Program-made: the position numbers and the translations under genes
Notes under the pieces: generated by a model
Seen by the model: only the letters and a program-made list of their open reading frames with translations
The model's database searches: none
What the model was told of the DNA's origin: nothing
Part shown: positions 10,369 through 20,616 of the stretch, piece by piece
Layout: each line of letters begins with the position of its first letter
How positions within the stretch are numbered: position 1 is the first letter of the stretch
NCBI GenBank assembly: GCA_033977085.1
Contig: CP138906.1
Coordinates: 3,348,001-3,412,000 of the forward strand
Reading direction: 5' to 3'
Source: Apirhabdus apintestini
GTDB taxonomy: Bacteria; Pseudomonadota; Gammaproteobacteria; Enterobacterales; Enterobacteriaceae
Length of the DNA: 64,000 nt

Positions 10369-11532
10369 TTACTGTTTAGCGCGCTCTTCCAGCATCGCTA
10401 CGGCTGGCAGTACTTTACCTTCCACAAACTCAAGGAATGCGCCGCCGCCGGTAGAGATATAAGAAATCTTATCGGCAATACCAAACAGGTCAATCGCCGC
10501 CAGCGTATCGCCGCCGCCTGCGATAGAGAAGCCATCGCTATCGGCAATCGCCTGCGCCACGATTTCAGTTCCTTTGCGGAAGTTCGGGAACTCAAATACG
10601 CCAACCGGCCCGTTCCACAGGATAGTCTTGGCGTTCTTCAGGATTTCAGCCAGTTTCTCTGCAGACGTATCGCCCAAATCCAGGATTTGTTCATTGTCGT
10701 TGATATCGTTAACCGATTTCAGCGTCGCGGTCGCTGTTTCAGAAAACTCGGTCGCTACGCGCACATCGGTAGGAACCGGAATATCACAGGTGCTCAGCAG
10801 GCGTTTTGCTTCATCAACCAAATAGGCTTCATACAGCGATTTACCCACGTTGTGACCCTGCGCTGCGACAAAAGTGTTCGCGATACCGCCGCCAACAATT
10901 AACTGGTCAGCGATTTTAGACAGGGAGTCCAGCACAGTGAGTTTGGTAGAAACTTTAGAACCGCCTACGATAGCGACCATCGGGCGCGCTGGCTCTTTCA
11001 GCGCTTTGCCCAGCGCATCCGGCTCAGCCGCTAGCAGCGGCCCTGCACAGGCGACTGTGGCAAATTTACCAACGCCATGCGTAGACGCCTGCGCGCGGTG
11101 CGCGGTGCCGAAAGCATCCATTACGAAAACATCGCACAGAGACGCGTATTTTTTCGCCAGTGTTTCGTCGTCTTTCTTCTCGCCTTTATTGAAGCGCACA
11201 TTTTCCAGAACAACCAGCTCCCCGTCGGCAACGTCAACGCCATCCAGGTAATCTTTCGCCAGACGCACCGAATTTGAAAGTTTCTCTTTCAGATAGTTAA
11301 CTACCGGCAGCAGAGAGAATTCTTCATTGTATTCACCTTCAGTCGGGCGCCCAAGGTGAGAAGTGACCATCACTTTTGCTCCTTGTTTCAGAGCAAGTTC
11401 AATCGTCGGCAGGGATGCGCGAATACGGGCATCAGAAGTCACTTTACCGTCTTTTACCGGCACGTTCAGGTCGGCGCGAATCAGTACGCGTTTACCTGCC
11501 AGATTTAGATCGGTCATCTTAATTACAGACAT
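10369..11532 (-). CDS. pgk: phosphoglycerate kinase
   Basis: Pgk transfers the acyl phosphate of 1,3-bisphosphoglycerate to ADP in glycolysis. The 387-residue product has the family length and all main motifs: the N-terminal RADLNVPVKDG substrate segment, SHLGRPTEG, VENVRFN-type strand, GGSKVSTKLTVLDSL, and the nucleotide-binding GPVGVFEFPNF and GGGDTLAAI near the C-terminus. The frame is intact and ends LEERAKQ. It is followed by fbaA as in relatives, but the usual upstream partner epd is missing. The region upstream leads into IS21 copy B. Confidence 0.96.
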   Translation of the reverse strand: MSVIKMTDLNLAGKRVLIRADLNVPVKDGKVTSDARIRASLPTIELALKQGAKVMVTSHLGRPTEGEYNEEFSLLPVVNYLKEKLSNSVRLAKDYLDGVDVADGELVVLENVRFNKGEKKDDETLAKKYASLCDVFVMDAFGTAHRAQASTHGVGKFATVACAGPLLAAEPDALGKALKEPARPMVAIVGGSKVSTKLTVLDSLSKIADQLIVGGGIANTFVAAQGHNVGKSLYEAYLVDEAKRLLSTCDIPVPTDVRVATEFSETATATLKSVNDINDNEQILDLGDTSAEKLAEILKNAKTILWNGPVGVFEFPNFRKGTEIVAQAIADSDGFSIAGGGDTLAAIDLFGIADKISYISTGGGAFLEFVEGKVLPAVAMLEERAKQ

Positions 11533-12468
11533 GGTGAATCCTCTCGTTCATTCTTGAATGTCTCGGGCGCACTCGCGCCTTACCTGAAACCTGTCTTAGC
11601 CGTGCCAATGTGGTATGCAGCATACCATTAGCAAAGCCTCATTCACTATCATCCTAAGTCAGCATCCTGACCAGGTGACTGCCGCTCATCCACGTTTACA
11701 CGGTGCGGATCGGGGTCAAAAATATTGAGACTCTCAGCGGTTCTGCATAGTCAACTATACCATGAAATACCCTCGGCGACGCTTTTCGCCACTGCGGGGC
11801 CAGCATGCCCGGCGCTGACGGCAACTTTTCGAATAGCATCCCCCACAACCATCACTATCACCGGCCGGGTCGCATATAGCGCTCTTAAATGCGCCAAAAG
11901 GCGCTATGCAGTTTCTGCCTAAACCCGCAGTGCCAGAAATCCCCACGGATAAATTACTGGCTAGCCGCAAGGCTTAAGAAGACCGGTGAGATAACATAAC
12001 CGGGCCAATTTCAATAATCTGGCCATTATGTAGCCAATAAGAAAAATGCGGTGTAAAGCCGTTACCGTGTCATCAACTCGCTATTAAGTTCGCAGCCGTC
12101 ATGCAACATTGTTAACTGAAACGCTTCAGCTAAGAATAGTCGAAATAGAATCTAAAAGGAATGATCTGCAAATGAAGCTGCAAAAACTTCTGACATGAGT
12201 CACAAATTTTTGTGCGGAATTGAAAATAAGAAAAGTAAGAAGCTGCAGGCAATACATTCTCGCTCTCCATTCTTAATAAAAGAGTCGCAAAGCTAAGCTG
12301 CATTGAAAATGCATTCGCTGTGCGCGTGGCGAAAAGGTCTGGCAAAGCTGATAAAGAGCAGCCCTAATTCTGGCCTCTATGCGGCCTTATTAGCATCGGG
12401 CAAGCATATCAATCCTTTTGATAACAGCCATACCCAATGCAGTAAGGATTAATTCCACAGACGGTAAG
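11533..12468. other. non-coding or decayed stretch upstream of pgk
   Basis: This is 936 bases without a gene I recognise, where epd and tktA would be expected in relatives. On the minus strand around 11755-11900 there is a short coding-looking stretch (GDAIRKVAVSAGHAGPAVAK). At 12395-12466 a second one runs into the IS21 end (PSVELILTALGMAVIKRIDM). Both may be gene remnants cut by rearrangement; I could not assign either. The pgk promoter should lie near 11533-11700. Confidence 0.45.
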
Positions 12469-12536
12469 TGTCAACAACGGGTAAAAAGTGATCCACTTAC
12501 CGTCACCACCAACGGTCTAATATTGATCCACCTTGC

Positions 12537-13315
12537 TTACTCAGGATTAGCTTCCGCTATAACCCCGGCCTTTCGTTTCTGCTTCAGTCGATAGCTCTCT
12601 CCTTTTATCTGGACTACGTGTGAGTGATGTAAGATCCGGTCCAGCATTGCCGATGTCAGGGCTGCATCACCCGCGAACGTCTGGTCCCACTGCCCGAACG
12701 GCAGGTTAGAGGTCAGGATCATCGCGCTCTTTTCGTAACGTTTGGCAATGACCTGGAAGAACAGCTTTGCCTCTTCCTGGCTGAACGGCAGATAGCCTAT
12801 TTCGTCGATGATGAGCAGTTTGGGGGCCATGACACCGCGATTGAGTGTCGTTTTGTAACGCCCCTGACGCTGGGAAGTCGACAGCTGTAACAGCAGGTCC
12901 GCTGCTGTTGTGAAGCGAACCTTGATGCCCGCCCGTACTGCCTCGTAGCCCATGGCTATCGCCAGATGTGTTTTCCCCACGCCCGAGGGGCCCAGCAACA
13001 CGATGTTTTCGTTACGTTCGATGAAGCTCAGGGAACGCAGCGACTGGATTTGCTTCTGAGGTGCGCCGGTGGCGAAGGTGAAGTCGTATTCCTCGAACGT
13101 CTTCACCGCCGGGAAGGCTGCCATCCGCGTGTACATCGCCTGTTTACGCTGATGCCGGGCCAGTTTCTCCTCATGTAGCAGGTGCTCCAGGAAGTCCATA
13201 TAGCTCCATTCCTGATCCACTGCCTGTTGCGACAGTGCCGGCGCCGCGCCGATAAGGCTGTCCAGCCTGGGCTGTTCAGCAAGCACCATCAGCCGTTGAT
13301 GTTGTAGTTCGACCA

Positions 13316-13319
<4 letters not shown>
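12537..13319 (-). CDS. istB: IS21 helper ATPase IstB (copy B)
   Basis: This is the only complete intact istB in the window: 260 residues from MMVELQHQ to AEANPE. It has Walker A (GPSGVGKTH) and Walker B (LLIIDEIG), as expected for the AAA+ helper that assembles on target DNA and stimulates the IstA transposase. Its ATG overlaps the istA stop (ATGA), indicating coupled translation. The other complete copies differ by one base at a small palindromic site near codon 20 and are out of frame there. Confidence 0.94.
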
Positions 13320-14339
<1,020 letters not shown>

Positions 14340-14425
14340 AAGCTCCCCTGTATTCAGAGGAGCAGATTAACCCCTGGATCAGTTTTCAACCGCTGGGGTG
14401 GATCAGTTTTGCACCGTTGGTAACA

Positions 14426-14818
14426 GCTGATTTACTAAATGACCGTGTGCGGCCGTTTTATGCGTCTCAGAACCTGCCAATGCTGAGGATACTGACAGAC
14501 AGAGGCGCAGAATATTGCGGTAAAGTGGAACAGCATGATTATCAGCTTTATCTGGCGATAAATGACATTGAGCATACGAAAACGAAGGCAATGTCACCGC
14601 AGACCAATGGCATCTGCGAGCGGTTCCATAAAACGATACTGAACGAGTTTTATCAGGTGACGTTCCGCAAAAAGTTATATGGCGATCTTGATGAATGGCT
14701 GGCTCACTATAATAATGAGCGAACCCATCAGGGGAAAATGTGCTGTGGTCGTACGCCAATGGAAACGTTACTTGATGGAAAGCGCATCTGGACTGAGAAG
14801 AATTTAAGCCAGATGTAA
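14426..14818 (+). mobile_element. 3' fragment of an IS481/IS3-type transposase
   Basis: An open frame continuing directly from the IS21 end encodes about 130 residues of an integrase core. Visible segments are LRILTDRGAEYCG (second Asp of the DDE triad), MSPQTNGICERFHKTIL (Glu region) and LAHYNNERTHQG, as in IS481/IS3-family transposases. The 5' half and left end are missing and do not appear on the other side of IS21 copy B. The likely terminus is TGTCAGATCAGGTCTGA near 14849-14865. It is a dead remnant that lost its other half when IS21 copy B arrived or recombined. Confidence 0.85.
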
Positions 14819-15434
14819 TCTGACATATACCTGTATAAATAACCGGTAACTGTCAGATCAGGTCTGAGCTAATACACCTTATAAGTAAGCGAAAGTTACT
14901 TTCCGCTCATTAACTCCGACAATTCTACCTGTGTTTCATGTTGTTGTTATATTTTCTCCCGATGCCTTATATATCGGCTGATTCATACAACCTGACTATT
15001 GCTTCGTTCACCCCTGTCGGTATCAACAAACTAGCCACGTGAACAAACATGGTTGCCAAGTAGCGTCTTTCTTATATTGGAGAATCATTGTAGAGCCGAT
15101 GGTGTTTCGGCCTTTCAAATGACCGATTGGGAGCGATATTGATGTTTTCGGCGGGATTATTACACACGATTTGGCCAGACATTTAACATCAGAACCTCAC
15201 AATCACTTATTGCGCAGAGAATGCAGATTGCCCAGTAAAGCTTCTTGTCCAATTTAACTGTCAGAGATCTATTTGGGGTTCAGACTATGTGATATTCGCA
15301 ACAAAAATATACAGTAATGAACTGTATGGCACCATATCTGTTTACCGCTTTTTACTTGTGGTGAGTAAGCAGAGATATTTCGTCATGGGCATTCTTCAGC
15401 TATAGCCTTATGGGGGCGGTTGGAGGAGGGCAAC
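14819..15434. other. intergenic stretch downstream of fis
   Basis: These 616 bases hold the presumed end of the truncated transposon (to about 14865) and then sequence with no recognisable gene on either strand. In E. coli the space after fis is followed by yhdJ and other genes, none of which I can detect. The right boundary is the fis terminator. Confidence 0.5.
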
Positions 15435-15468
15435 AAAAAGGCGCCCACCGAATGGTAGGCGCCTTTTT
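15435..15468 (-). terminator. terminator of the dusB-fis operon
   Basis: AAAAAGGCGCC and GGCGCCTTTTT form an 11-base inverted repeat around a 12-base loop, 17 bases past the fis stop codon. It ends in a T-run on both strands, so it could act bidirectionally. Confidence 0.88.
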
Positions 15469-15484
15469 AAAGCATTCCTGAGAA

Positions 15485-15781
15485 TCAGTTCATGCCATAT
15501 TTCTTTAGCTTTTTACGCAGAGTGCCGCGGTTGATGCCCATCATGAGAGCAGCGCGGGTTTGGTTACCGCGGGTGTATTGCATCACCATGTCCAACAAAG
15601 GTTGTTCTACTTCAGCCAGTACCAGCTCATAGAGGTCATTGACGTCCTGACCGTTCAATTGAGCAAAATAGTTCTTCAGTGCCTGTTTTACCGAGTCACG
15701 CAGAGGCTTTTGAGTCACCTGGTCCTGGGAGTTAACGGTAGAAACGGTCAGTACGTCAGAATTTACGCGTTGTTCGAACAT
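15485..15781 (-). CDS. fis: DNA-bending nucleoid protein Fis
   Basis: Fis is a small homodimeric nucleoid protein that bends DNA, activates rRNA promoters and assists site-specific recombination. The 98-residue product has the exact family length. It shows the N-terminal beta-hairpin arm (residues about 10-26), and the C-terminal helix-turn-helix [25 protein letters not shown] segment that binds DNA. It is effectively identical to the E. coli protein. It is the second gene of the dusB-fis operon, 25 bases after dusB. Confidence 0.97.
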
Positions 15782-15806
15782 AGTTCTGTCGGCTCTTTAT
15801 TTCTGT

Positions 15807-16772
15807 TTACGCAAAATTTTCGAAGTATGCCTCCAACGCCTCCAGCTGTTCGCTGGCATCCTCAATGGCGTTGAATGTGCGCCGAAACTGGTCACTGGGC
15901 GCGTGCTCCTGTAGATACCAGGAGACGTGTTTTCGCGCTATTCGGTAACCTTTCACTTCACCATAAAAGGTGTGAAGTTCCCGAACGTGCGCGCAAAGCA
16001 AGCGCTTAACCTCTGCTAATGGCAGCGGGGACAGCAGCTCCCCAGTGTCCAGATAATGCTGGATTTCCCGAAAGATCCAGGGTCTCCCCTGAGCCGCACG
16101 TCCGATCATAAGAGCATCTGCTCCTGTATAGTCGAGCACGGCTCTGGCTTTTTGCGGGTCAGTTATGTCGCCATTCGCAATAACTGGAATATTAACTAAC
16201 TGCTTAACTGCTCGAATGCTGTCGTATTCAGCCTCGCCTTTGAACAGACAGGCTCGGGTACGACCATGTATGGTCAGTGCCTGAATACCACAATCTTCGG
16301 CCAGCTGGGCTATTTCTGTGCAATTGCGATGCTCAGGCGCCCAGCCGGTTCGAATCTTCAACGTAACAGGAACGTTAACCGCTCCAACCACGGCGGTGAG
16401 GATCCGTTTCACCTGCTCCGGGTATTGCAAGAGAGCAGAACCTGCCAGTTTTCGATTCACTTTCTTTGCCGGACAACCCATATTAATATCAATAATTTGA
16501 GCGCCGTTGGCCACATTAATGCGCGCGGCTTCCGCCATTTCTTCAGGAACACTACCGGCAATTTGCACGGTGCGTATTCCAGGCTCATCCACATGTACCA
16601 TACGTAAACGAGATTTATCACTTGCCCAAACTTCTGGGTTAGACGACATCATCTCAGAAACAGTAAGACCGGCTCCCATCTCATGACATAGCGCTCTAAA
16701 TGGCCGATCTGTGATACCGGCCATAGGCGCTGCTATCAAGCGATTTCTAAGCTGGTAGTGTCCGATGCGCAT
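15807..16772 (-). CDS. dusB: tRNA-dihydrouridine synthase B
   Basis: DusB is an FMN enzyme that reduces uridine in the D-loop of tRNAs. The 321 residues form a TIM barrel followed by a helical tRNA-binding domain. Visible motifs are the FMN segment APMAGITDRPFR near residue 15, the catalytic Cys100 in DINMGCPAKKV, the phosphate-binding NGDI strand and the DALMIGRAAQGRPW loop. The frame is intact. It is the first gene of the dusB-fis operon. In relatives prmA lies directly upstream; here a carbonic anhydrase gene is in between. Confidence 0.96.
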   Translation of the reverse strand: MRIGHYQLRNRLIAAPMAGITDRPFRALCHEMGAGLTVSEMMSSNPEVWASDKSRLRMVHVDEPGIRTVQIAGSVPEEMAEAARINVANGAQIIDINMGCPAKKVNRKLAGSALLQYPEQVKRILTAVVGAVNVPVTLKIRTGWAPEHRNCTEIAQLAEDCGIQALTIHGRTRACLFKGEAEYDSIRAVKQLVNIPVIANGDITDPQKARAVLDYTGADALMIGRAAQGRPWIFREIQHYLDTGELLSPLPLAEVKRLLCAHVRELHTFYGEVKGYRIARKHVSWYLQEHAPSDQFRRTFNAIEDASEQLEALEAYFENFA

Positions 16773-17028
16773 GACTTAAGAAATGACCATACTGTGCCTG
16801 CAAGGCGGCGTATATTACGCATTTTTTGCCCGAGATGAAAGGCCAAACTTTGAACAATCCGATGTCGTAGATCAAAGAATCTTCCTGGGAGGGTGGGCTT
16901 AAACTTAATAAGTTTTATTAATCAAAAAGTTAACTTCAATTCGGTTTCGGTGCTGTTTTGGTTTTTTCTCCAGGAAATTAAGGGAATGGGCTATAAATAC
17001 TGAAATTTATGGGGATGAAGTAAGAAGA

Positions 17029-17053
17029 GACGGGCAGGTAGCCCCTGCCCGTC
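17029..17053 (-). terminator. strong hairpin after the carbonic anhydrase gene
   Basis: GACGGGCAGG and CCTGCCCGTC form a perfect 10-bp stem 4 bases past the stop codon of the carbonic anhydrase gene. The minus-strand sequence after it is only moderately T-rich (TCTTCTTACTT). It is probably the terminator of that single-gene unit. Confidence 0.55.
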
Positions 17054-17056
17054 ACT

Positions 17057-17809
17057 TTACTCAATAACTACGCGGCCGTGTAATTTCTGAACCGGGCGGT
17101 TATTCGCGTGACGCATTGTTTTAGTAAACAGCTCAAGCTGCGTGCGAGAAAGAGTTAGGGGATGTTTTAATACCATCCAGCGCACCCCTTCCGTGCACGG
17201 TGGTGTGGTAAGTGAACCACTAAAGCGCCAGTACGTTTTCTGTTTGGGCAAAAGTGCATTAAGGTTGATAGTAGTTTCTATCGCGCTGCTTTTATCTGCC
17301 TCTGGAGGCATAACGTGCCAGAGTTTTTCTAGCTCAGGGTTTGTGTTACCGACCTCAAACATGACGGCAACAACGGCTATCTCTCCATCAGCATCTTGGT
17401 TAACTAAGTGCATTTCCATTGGATAATGTTTGCCGTGAATAGTGTTTTCACTCGGGGCGTGGAAATGAAATTGCTTAAGGACAAAGGTTTCTCCATCGAG
17501 AGAAAGGGTATTTTTGTTGTTATTCTCAGAGAAATTTGCCTGGATTGTATGCCCGTTGTTCAGCAGGCTATCCGGGCCGCTGGAATAGCGGGCCTGAAGA
17601 GGGCGCAAATGCGCAGGCTGCGTATGTGTAATATTAATAGGAGATTGATTTCGCCCCTGATGGCAAGTTTGCCATGCGGCGTCAAGGTCGCCCCAGCGCT
17701 CGGGTGCCTCTTGTCCTTCATATCCCCAGTGTGCTGCCGAAACTCCCAGTGGAGACAGAGCGAGCGTTAATAGCATGATGCGATTAAATTTCTTAGCCAT
17801 AGTATTCAT
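17057..17809 (-). CDS. cah: periplasmic alpha-carbonic anhydrase
   Basis: This zinc enzyme interconverts CO2 and bicarbonate in the periplasm. The 250 residues start with a signal peptide ending near VSAA, then HWGYEG. Alpha-class hallmarks are present: RNQSPINI, the zinc ligands His115 and His117 in QFHFHAPSEN and His134 in MEMHLV, the gating TTPPC segment, and a Cys49-Cys205 pair able to form the usual disulfide. The frame is intact. It stands alone between hairpins and is an extra gene inside the prmA-dusB interval, which is otherwise tightly conserved in enterobacteria. Two ATG codons (17809 and 17800) are possible starts; neither has a strong ribosome site. Confidence 0.93.
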   Translation of the reverse strand: MNTMAKKFNRIMLLTLALSPLGVSAAHWGYEGQEAPERWGDLDAAWQTCHQGRNQSPINITHTQPAHLRPLQARYSSGPDSLLNNGHTIQANFSENNNKNTLSLDGETFVLKQFHFHAPSENTIHGKHYPMEMHLVNQDADGEIAVVAVMFEVGNTNPELEKLWHVMPPEADKSSAIETTINLNALLPKQKTYWRFSGSLTTPPCTEGVRWMVLKHPLTLSRTQLELFTKTMRHANNRPVQKLHGRVVIE

Positions 17810-17896
17810 CCATTGAATTTTATGTTTTAAAAATGCAAATCAACGAGTTAAACCCAGGCAATACTAGCGGAAAGCGAAAGAATCGAGAGCGGAAAT

Positions 17897-17920
17897 AATG
17901 CGACCCGTTTAGGCCGCATT
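17897..17920 (-). terminator. hairpin after prmA
   Basis: AATGCG...CGCATT with an inner GG/CC extension lies 14 bases past the prmA stop. The T-run on the minus strand is short, so this is a weak terminator candidate. Confidence 0.4.
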
Positions 17921-17933
17921 AAGGTAATAAATC

Positions 17934-18815
17934 TTATTTTTTAATCCCGGTAATTCTGCACCACTCTTCTTTTTCTGCAATGGGATCGAGCTGGAACTGT
18001 GCGCTGTATGCGGCGCAGACGCTTTCTGCCTGGCTTGCCAATATACCGGAGAGCCCTAAATGACCGCCGCTAACAGGAAGCACACCTATAAGCGGTGCCA
18101 GTTCGCGTAGCGGACCGGCCAGAATATTGGCAACTACCACATCTGCTTTAAGACCTTCCGGCTGCTGCTGTGGCAGCCATAGTTCTAGTTTGTCGGAAAC
18201 GCCGTTACGCTGCGCGTTGTCACGACTCGCCTGAATAGCCTGCGGATCAATATCGATACCGATAGCGTGCGCAGCACCAAGCTTTAGCGCAGCAATAGCA
18301 AGGATGCCGGAACCGCAGCCGAAATCGATAACCGTTTTTCCGGTTAAATCCAGTCCGTCCAGCCACTCCAGACAGAGTGATGTTGTGGGGTGTGTTCCTG
18401 TACCAAAAGCAAGCCCGGGGTCGAGCATGACATTAACGGCGCTTGCGTCAGGCACCTCACGCCAACTTGGGCAAATCCACAGGCGCTTGCCAAAGCGCAT
18501 GGGATGGAAATTATCCATCCATTCCCGCTCCCAGTCTTTATCTTCCAGTTGTTCAATTTTATGAGGGAAATGTTGTCCCAGCAGCGGAGAAAGTTCCAAT
18601 TGCGCGATGACGGCTTTCATATCACTTTCGGCGTCGTATAAACCAATAACGTCAGTATCTCCCCACAGGCGCGTCTCGCCCGGTAGCGGTTCGAAGACCG
18701 GCGTGTCATGCGTGTCCTGAAAAGTGACCGACACGGCACCGCTTTCCATTAGTGCATCACCCAGCGCTTCCGCATCAGCGCCGGTAGTATTAACTTTCAG
18801 TTGGATCCATGGCAT
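17934..18815 (-). CDS. prmA: ribosomal protein L11 methyltransferase
   Basis: PrmA trimethylates the N-terminus and lysines of ribosomal protein L11, using S-adenosylmethionine. The 293-residue product has the family length. It contains the N-terminal L11-recognition domain (about 1-60), the linker DPGLAFGTGTHPTT, the SAM-binding motif VIDFGCGSGILAIAALKLG (from residue 162) and the NILAGPL catalytic loop. The frame is intact. It begins 11 bases after panF, consistent with the panF-prmA transcript of relatives. Confidence 0.96.
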   Translation of the reverse strand: MPWIQLKVNTTGADAEALGDALMESGAVSVTFQDTHDTPVFEPLPGETRLWGDTDVIGLYDAESDMKAVIAQLELSPLLGQHFPHKIEQLEDKDWEREWMDNFHPMRFGKRLWICPSWREVPDASAVNVMLDPGLAFGTGTHPTTSLCLEWLDGLDLTGKTVIDFGCGSGILAIAALKLGAAHAIGIDIDPQAIQASRDNAQRNGVSDKLELWLPQQQPEGLKADVVVANILAGPLRELAPLIGVLPVSGGHLGLSGILASQAESVCAAYSAQFQLDPIAEKEEWCRITGIKK

Positions 18816-18826
18816 GAAAAACTCTT

Positions 18827-20278
18827 TTATTTATCGTCAGAAGTCACAGGCATCGACGCGGATGGTAAACCAAATCGATTGCCGATAATAAAGCTCAACA
18901 GGCTAAGAGAAAGCGCGGGCACAATGGGATGGAAACCTGCGATTTCAACATGGAGCGTTGCCAGGATGGCATACAATACACCGCCCGTAATCATTCCGCT
19001 CAGCGCTCCTGCGGCGTTAGCACGCTCCCAATAAAGCCCTAAAACAAGCGGCCACAGGAAGACGGCTTCCAGCCCGCCAAATGCCAGCAGGTTTAACCAA
19101 ATAATCATCTGTGGCGGATTCCACGCAGCCAGAAGCAGCAGTGTGCTTAAAAGCAGCGTAATTCCTGTCGACATCCTTTTTAACCGAGTTTCATGCTGTG
19201 CCTGTTCGGGATGAAGACTTAGCCAGAGATCTTTAACTATCGTGGCCGATGACTGCAATAGTTGGGCGTTAATGGTCGACATAATAGCCGCCATTGGCGC
19301 CGCCAGAAAAATACCTGCCGCCACGGGTGGCAGCACCCGCACCATTAATGTCGGTATCACTTGGTCGGGGACGGTGAGATCGGGAATCACCGCGCGTCCC
19401 AGCGCGCCTGCCAAATGCATCCCCAGCATTAATATCGTCACCACTATCGTACCCAGGATAATGCCCCGATGTACGGCTTTACTGTCTTTATAAGAAATAC
19501 AGCGCACCGCAGTATGCGGCAGACCAATAACGCCGAAGCAAACCAGCACCCAAAAAGAGGCCAGAAAACGTGGGTTCAAAATATCGTCAGCGCCCTGTGG
19601 GGTTACCAGTTTAGGATCGATATGCGTCAGCGTTTCAACGGCCTTTCCTGTTCCTCCAGCGGCGTGAATGACCGCAATAAGCAGGAGAACAGTGCCAATA
19701 AGCATTACCAACCCCTGCATGGCGTCATTGAGTACGCTGGCGCGAAACCCGCCAAAGGCCGTGTACAGCGCGATACTGACGCTGAAAATTAACAGGCCGT
19801 GCTGGTATGGGATCCCTGCGGCGGTCTCCAGTAAACGGGCTCCGCCAATAAATTGCACCGTCATTGCGCCGATGAACGCGACGAGCAGGCTAACTCCCGC
19901 CAGCCAAACTACCAGCTTGCTGTGGTAGCGAGCATAAAGCATGTCATTGAGCGTCACCGCATTGTAACGACGGGCGAGAATAGCGAATTTTTTCCCAAGA
20001 ACGCCAAGCGATAGCCACACCGCAGGCACTTGAATCATGGCCAATAGCACCCAACCCAGACCGTACTTATAGGCGGCTCCGGGCCCGCCGATAAACGAGC
20101 TGGCGCTGATATACGTTGCCGTGAGCGTCATGGCCAGTACAAAACCGCCCATCGAACGACCGCCGAGAAAGTATTCGTTGAGAAAGTTACCCGCTTGCCT
20201 GCGACGCATGGACCACAGCGACAGCCCAAAAACCACCAATAAGTAGGCAATAAGTGGAATAATAATTTCAGTCTGCAT
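18827..20278 (-). CDS. panF: sodium/pantothenate symporter
   Basis: PanF is a sodium:solute symporter (SSS family) that imports pantothenate, the precursor of coenzyme A. From the ATG at 20278 (MQTEIIIPL) the product is 483 residues, exactly the E. coli length, with about 12-13 membrane helices. Conserved segments include LTATYISASSFIGGPGAAYKYG and FGGFRASVLNDAMQG. The frame is intact and actually stays open upstream through yhdT, because that gene lost one base. Translation from 20512 would make a 561-residue YhdT-PanF fusion. Confidence 0.95.
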   Translation of the reverse strand: MQTEIIIPLIAYLLVVFGLSLWSMRRRQAGNFLNEYFLGGRSMGGFVLAMTLTATYISASSFIGGPGAAYKYGLGWVLLAMIQVPAVWLSLGVLGKKFAILARRYNAVTLNDMLYARYHSKLVVWLAGVSLLVAFIGAMTVQFIGGARLLETAAGIPYQHGLLIFSVSIALYTAFGGFRASVLNDAMQGLVMLIGTVLLLIAVIHAAGGTGKAVETLTHIDPKLVTPQGADDILNPRFLASFWVLVCFGVIGLPHTAVRCISYKDSKAVHRGIILGTIVVTILMLGMHLAGALGRAVIPDLTVPDQVIPTLMVRVLPPVAAGIFLAAPMAAIMSTINAQLLQSSATIVKDLWLSLHPEQAQHETRLKRMSTGITLLLSTLLLLAAWNPPQMIIWLNLLAFGGLEAVFLWPLVLGLYWERANAAGALSGMITGGVLYAILATLHVEIAGFHPIVPALSLSLLSFIIGNRFGLPSASMPVTSDDK

Positions 20279-20512
20279 GCTGCTCATCCTCCAGCGGGAT
20301 ATCCCGAAATAAAAACGCACCATGAGCCAGCAAAGTAAAATAAAAAGAAAAGGAGTAATCAGACACGCCATTTCAAACCAGTGTGGCAGGCCGGTAGGGC
20401 CGATGGCGGAGTCCGGAATCCATGCGGCTGCAATCCAGGCAGCCAGATAGAGTATGGTGAGCCAGAGCGTCCAGCGCGCTTCCTTGTGGGCCTGAACAAA
20501 ACGATTATCCAA
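20268..20512 (-). pseudogene. yhdT: yhdT, small membrane protein, frameshifted into panF
   Basis: YhdT is an 80-residue inner-membrane protein of unknown function that normally overlaps the start of panF. The N-terminus MDNRFVQAHKEARWTLWLT and both membrane helices are conserved. One base is missing near 20303-20312, where FRDIPLEDEQHAD should end the protein. The frame instead reads ISRWRMSSMQTE and runs into panF. The lesion changes only the last dozen or so residues but removes the stop codon. Confidence 0.85.
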
Positions 20513-20570
20513 GTCTATTCCCCGTCAATTCTGGAAAAATGCGATTGTACATTAAGGCAAAACGAGACGA

Positions 20571-20597
20571 AAAGAAAGGGCCGGATAATCCGGCCCT
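20571..20597 (-). terminator. terminator of the accBC operon
   Basis: AGGGCCGGAT / ATCCGGCCCT is a near-perfect inverted repeat followed on the minus strand by TTTCTTTT. It lies about 20 bases past the accC stop codon. Confidence 0.85.
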
Positions 20598-20616
20598 GAA
20601 AGAGAGGCGTTAACGC

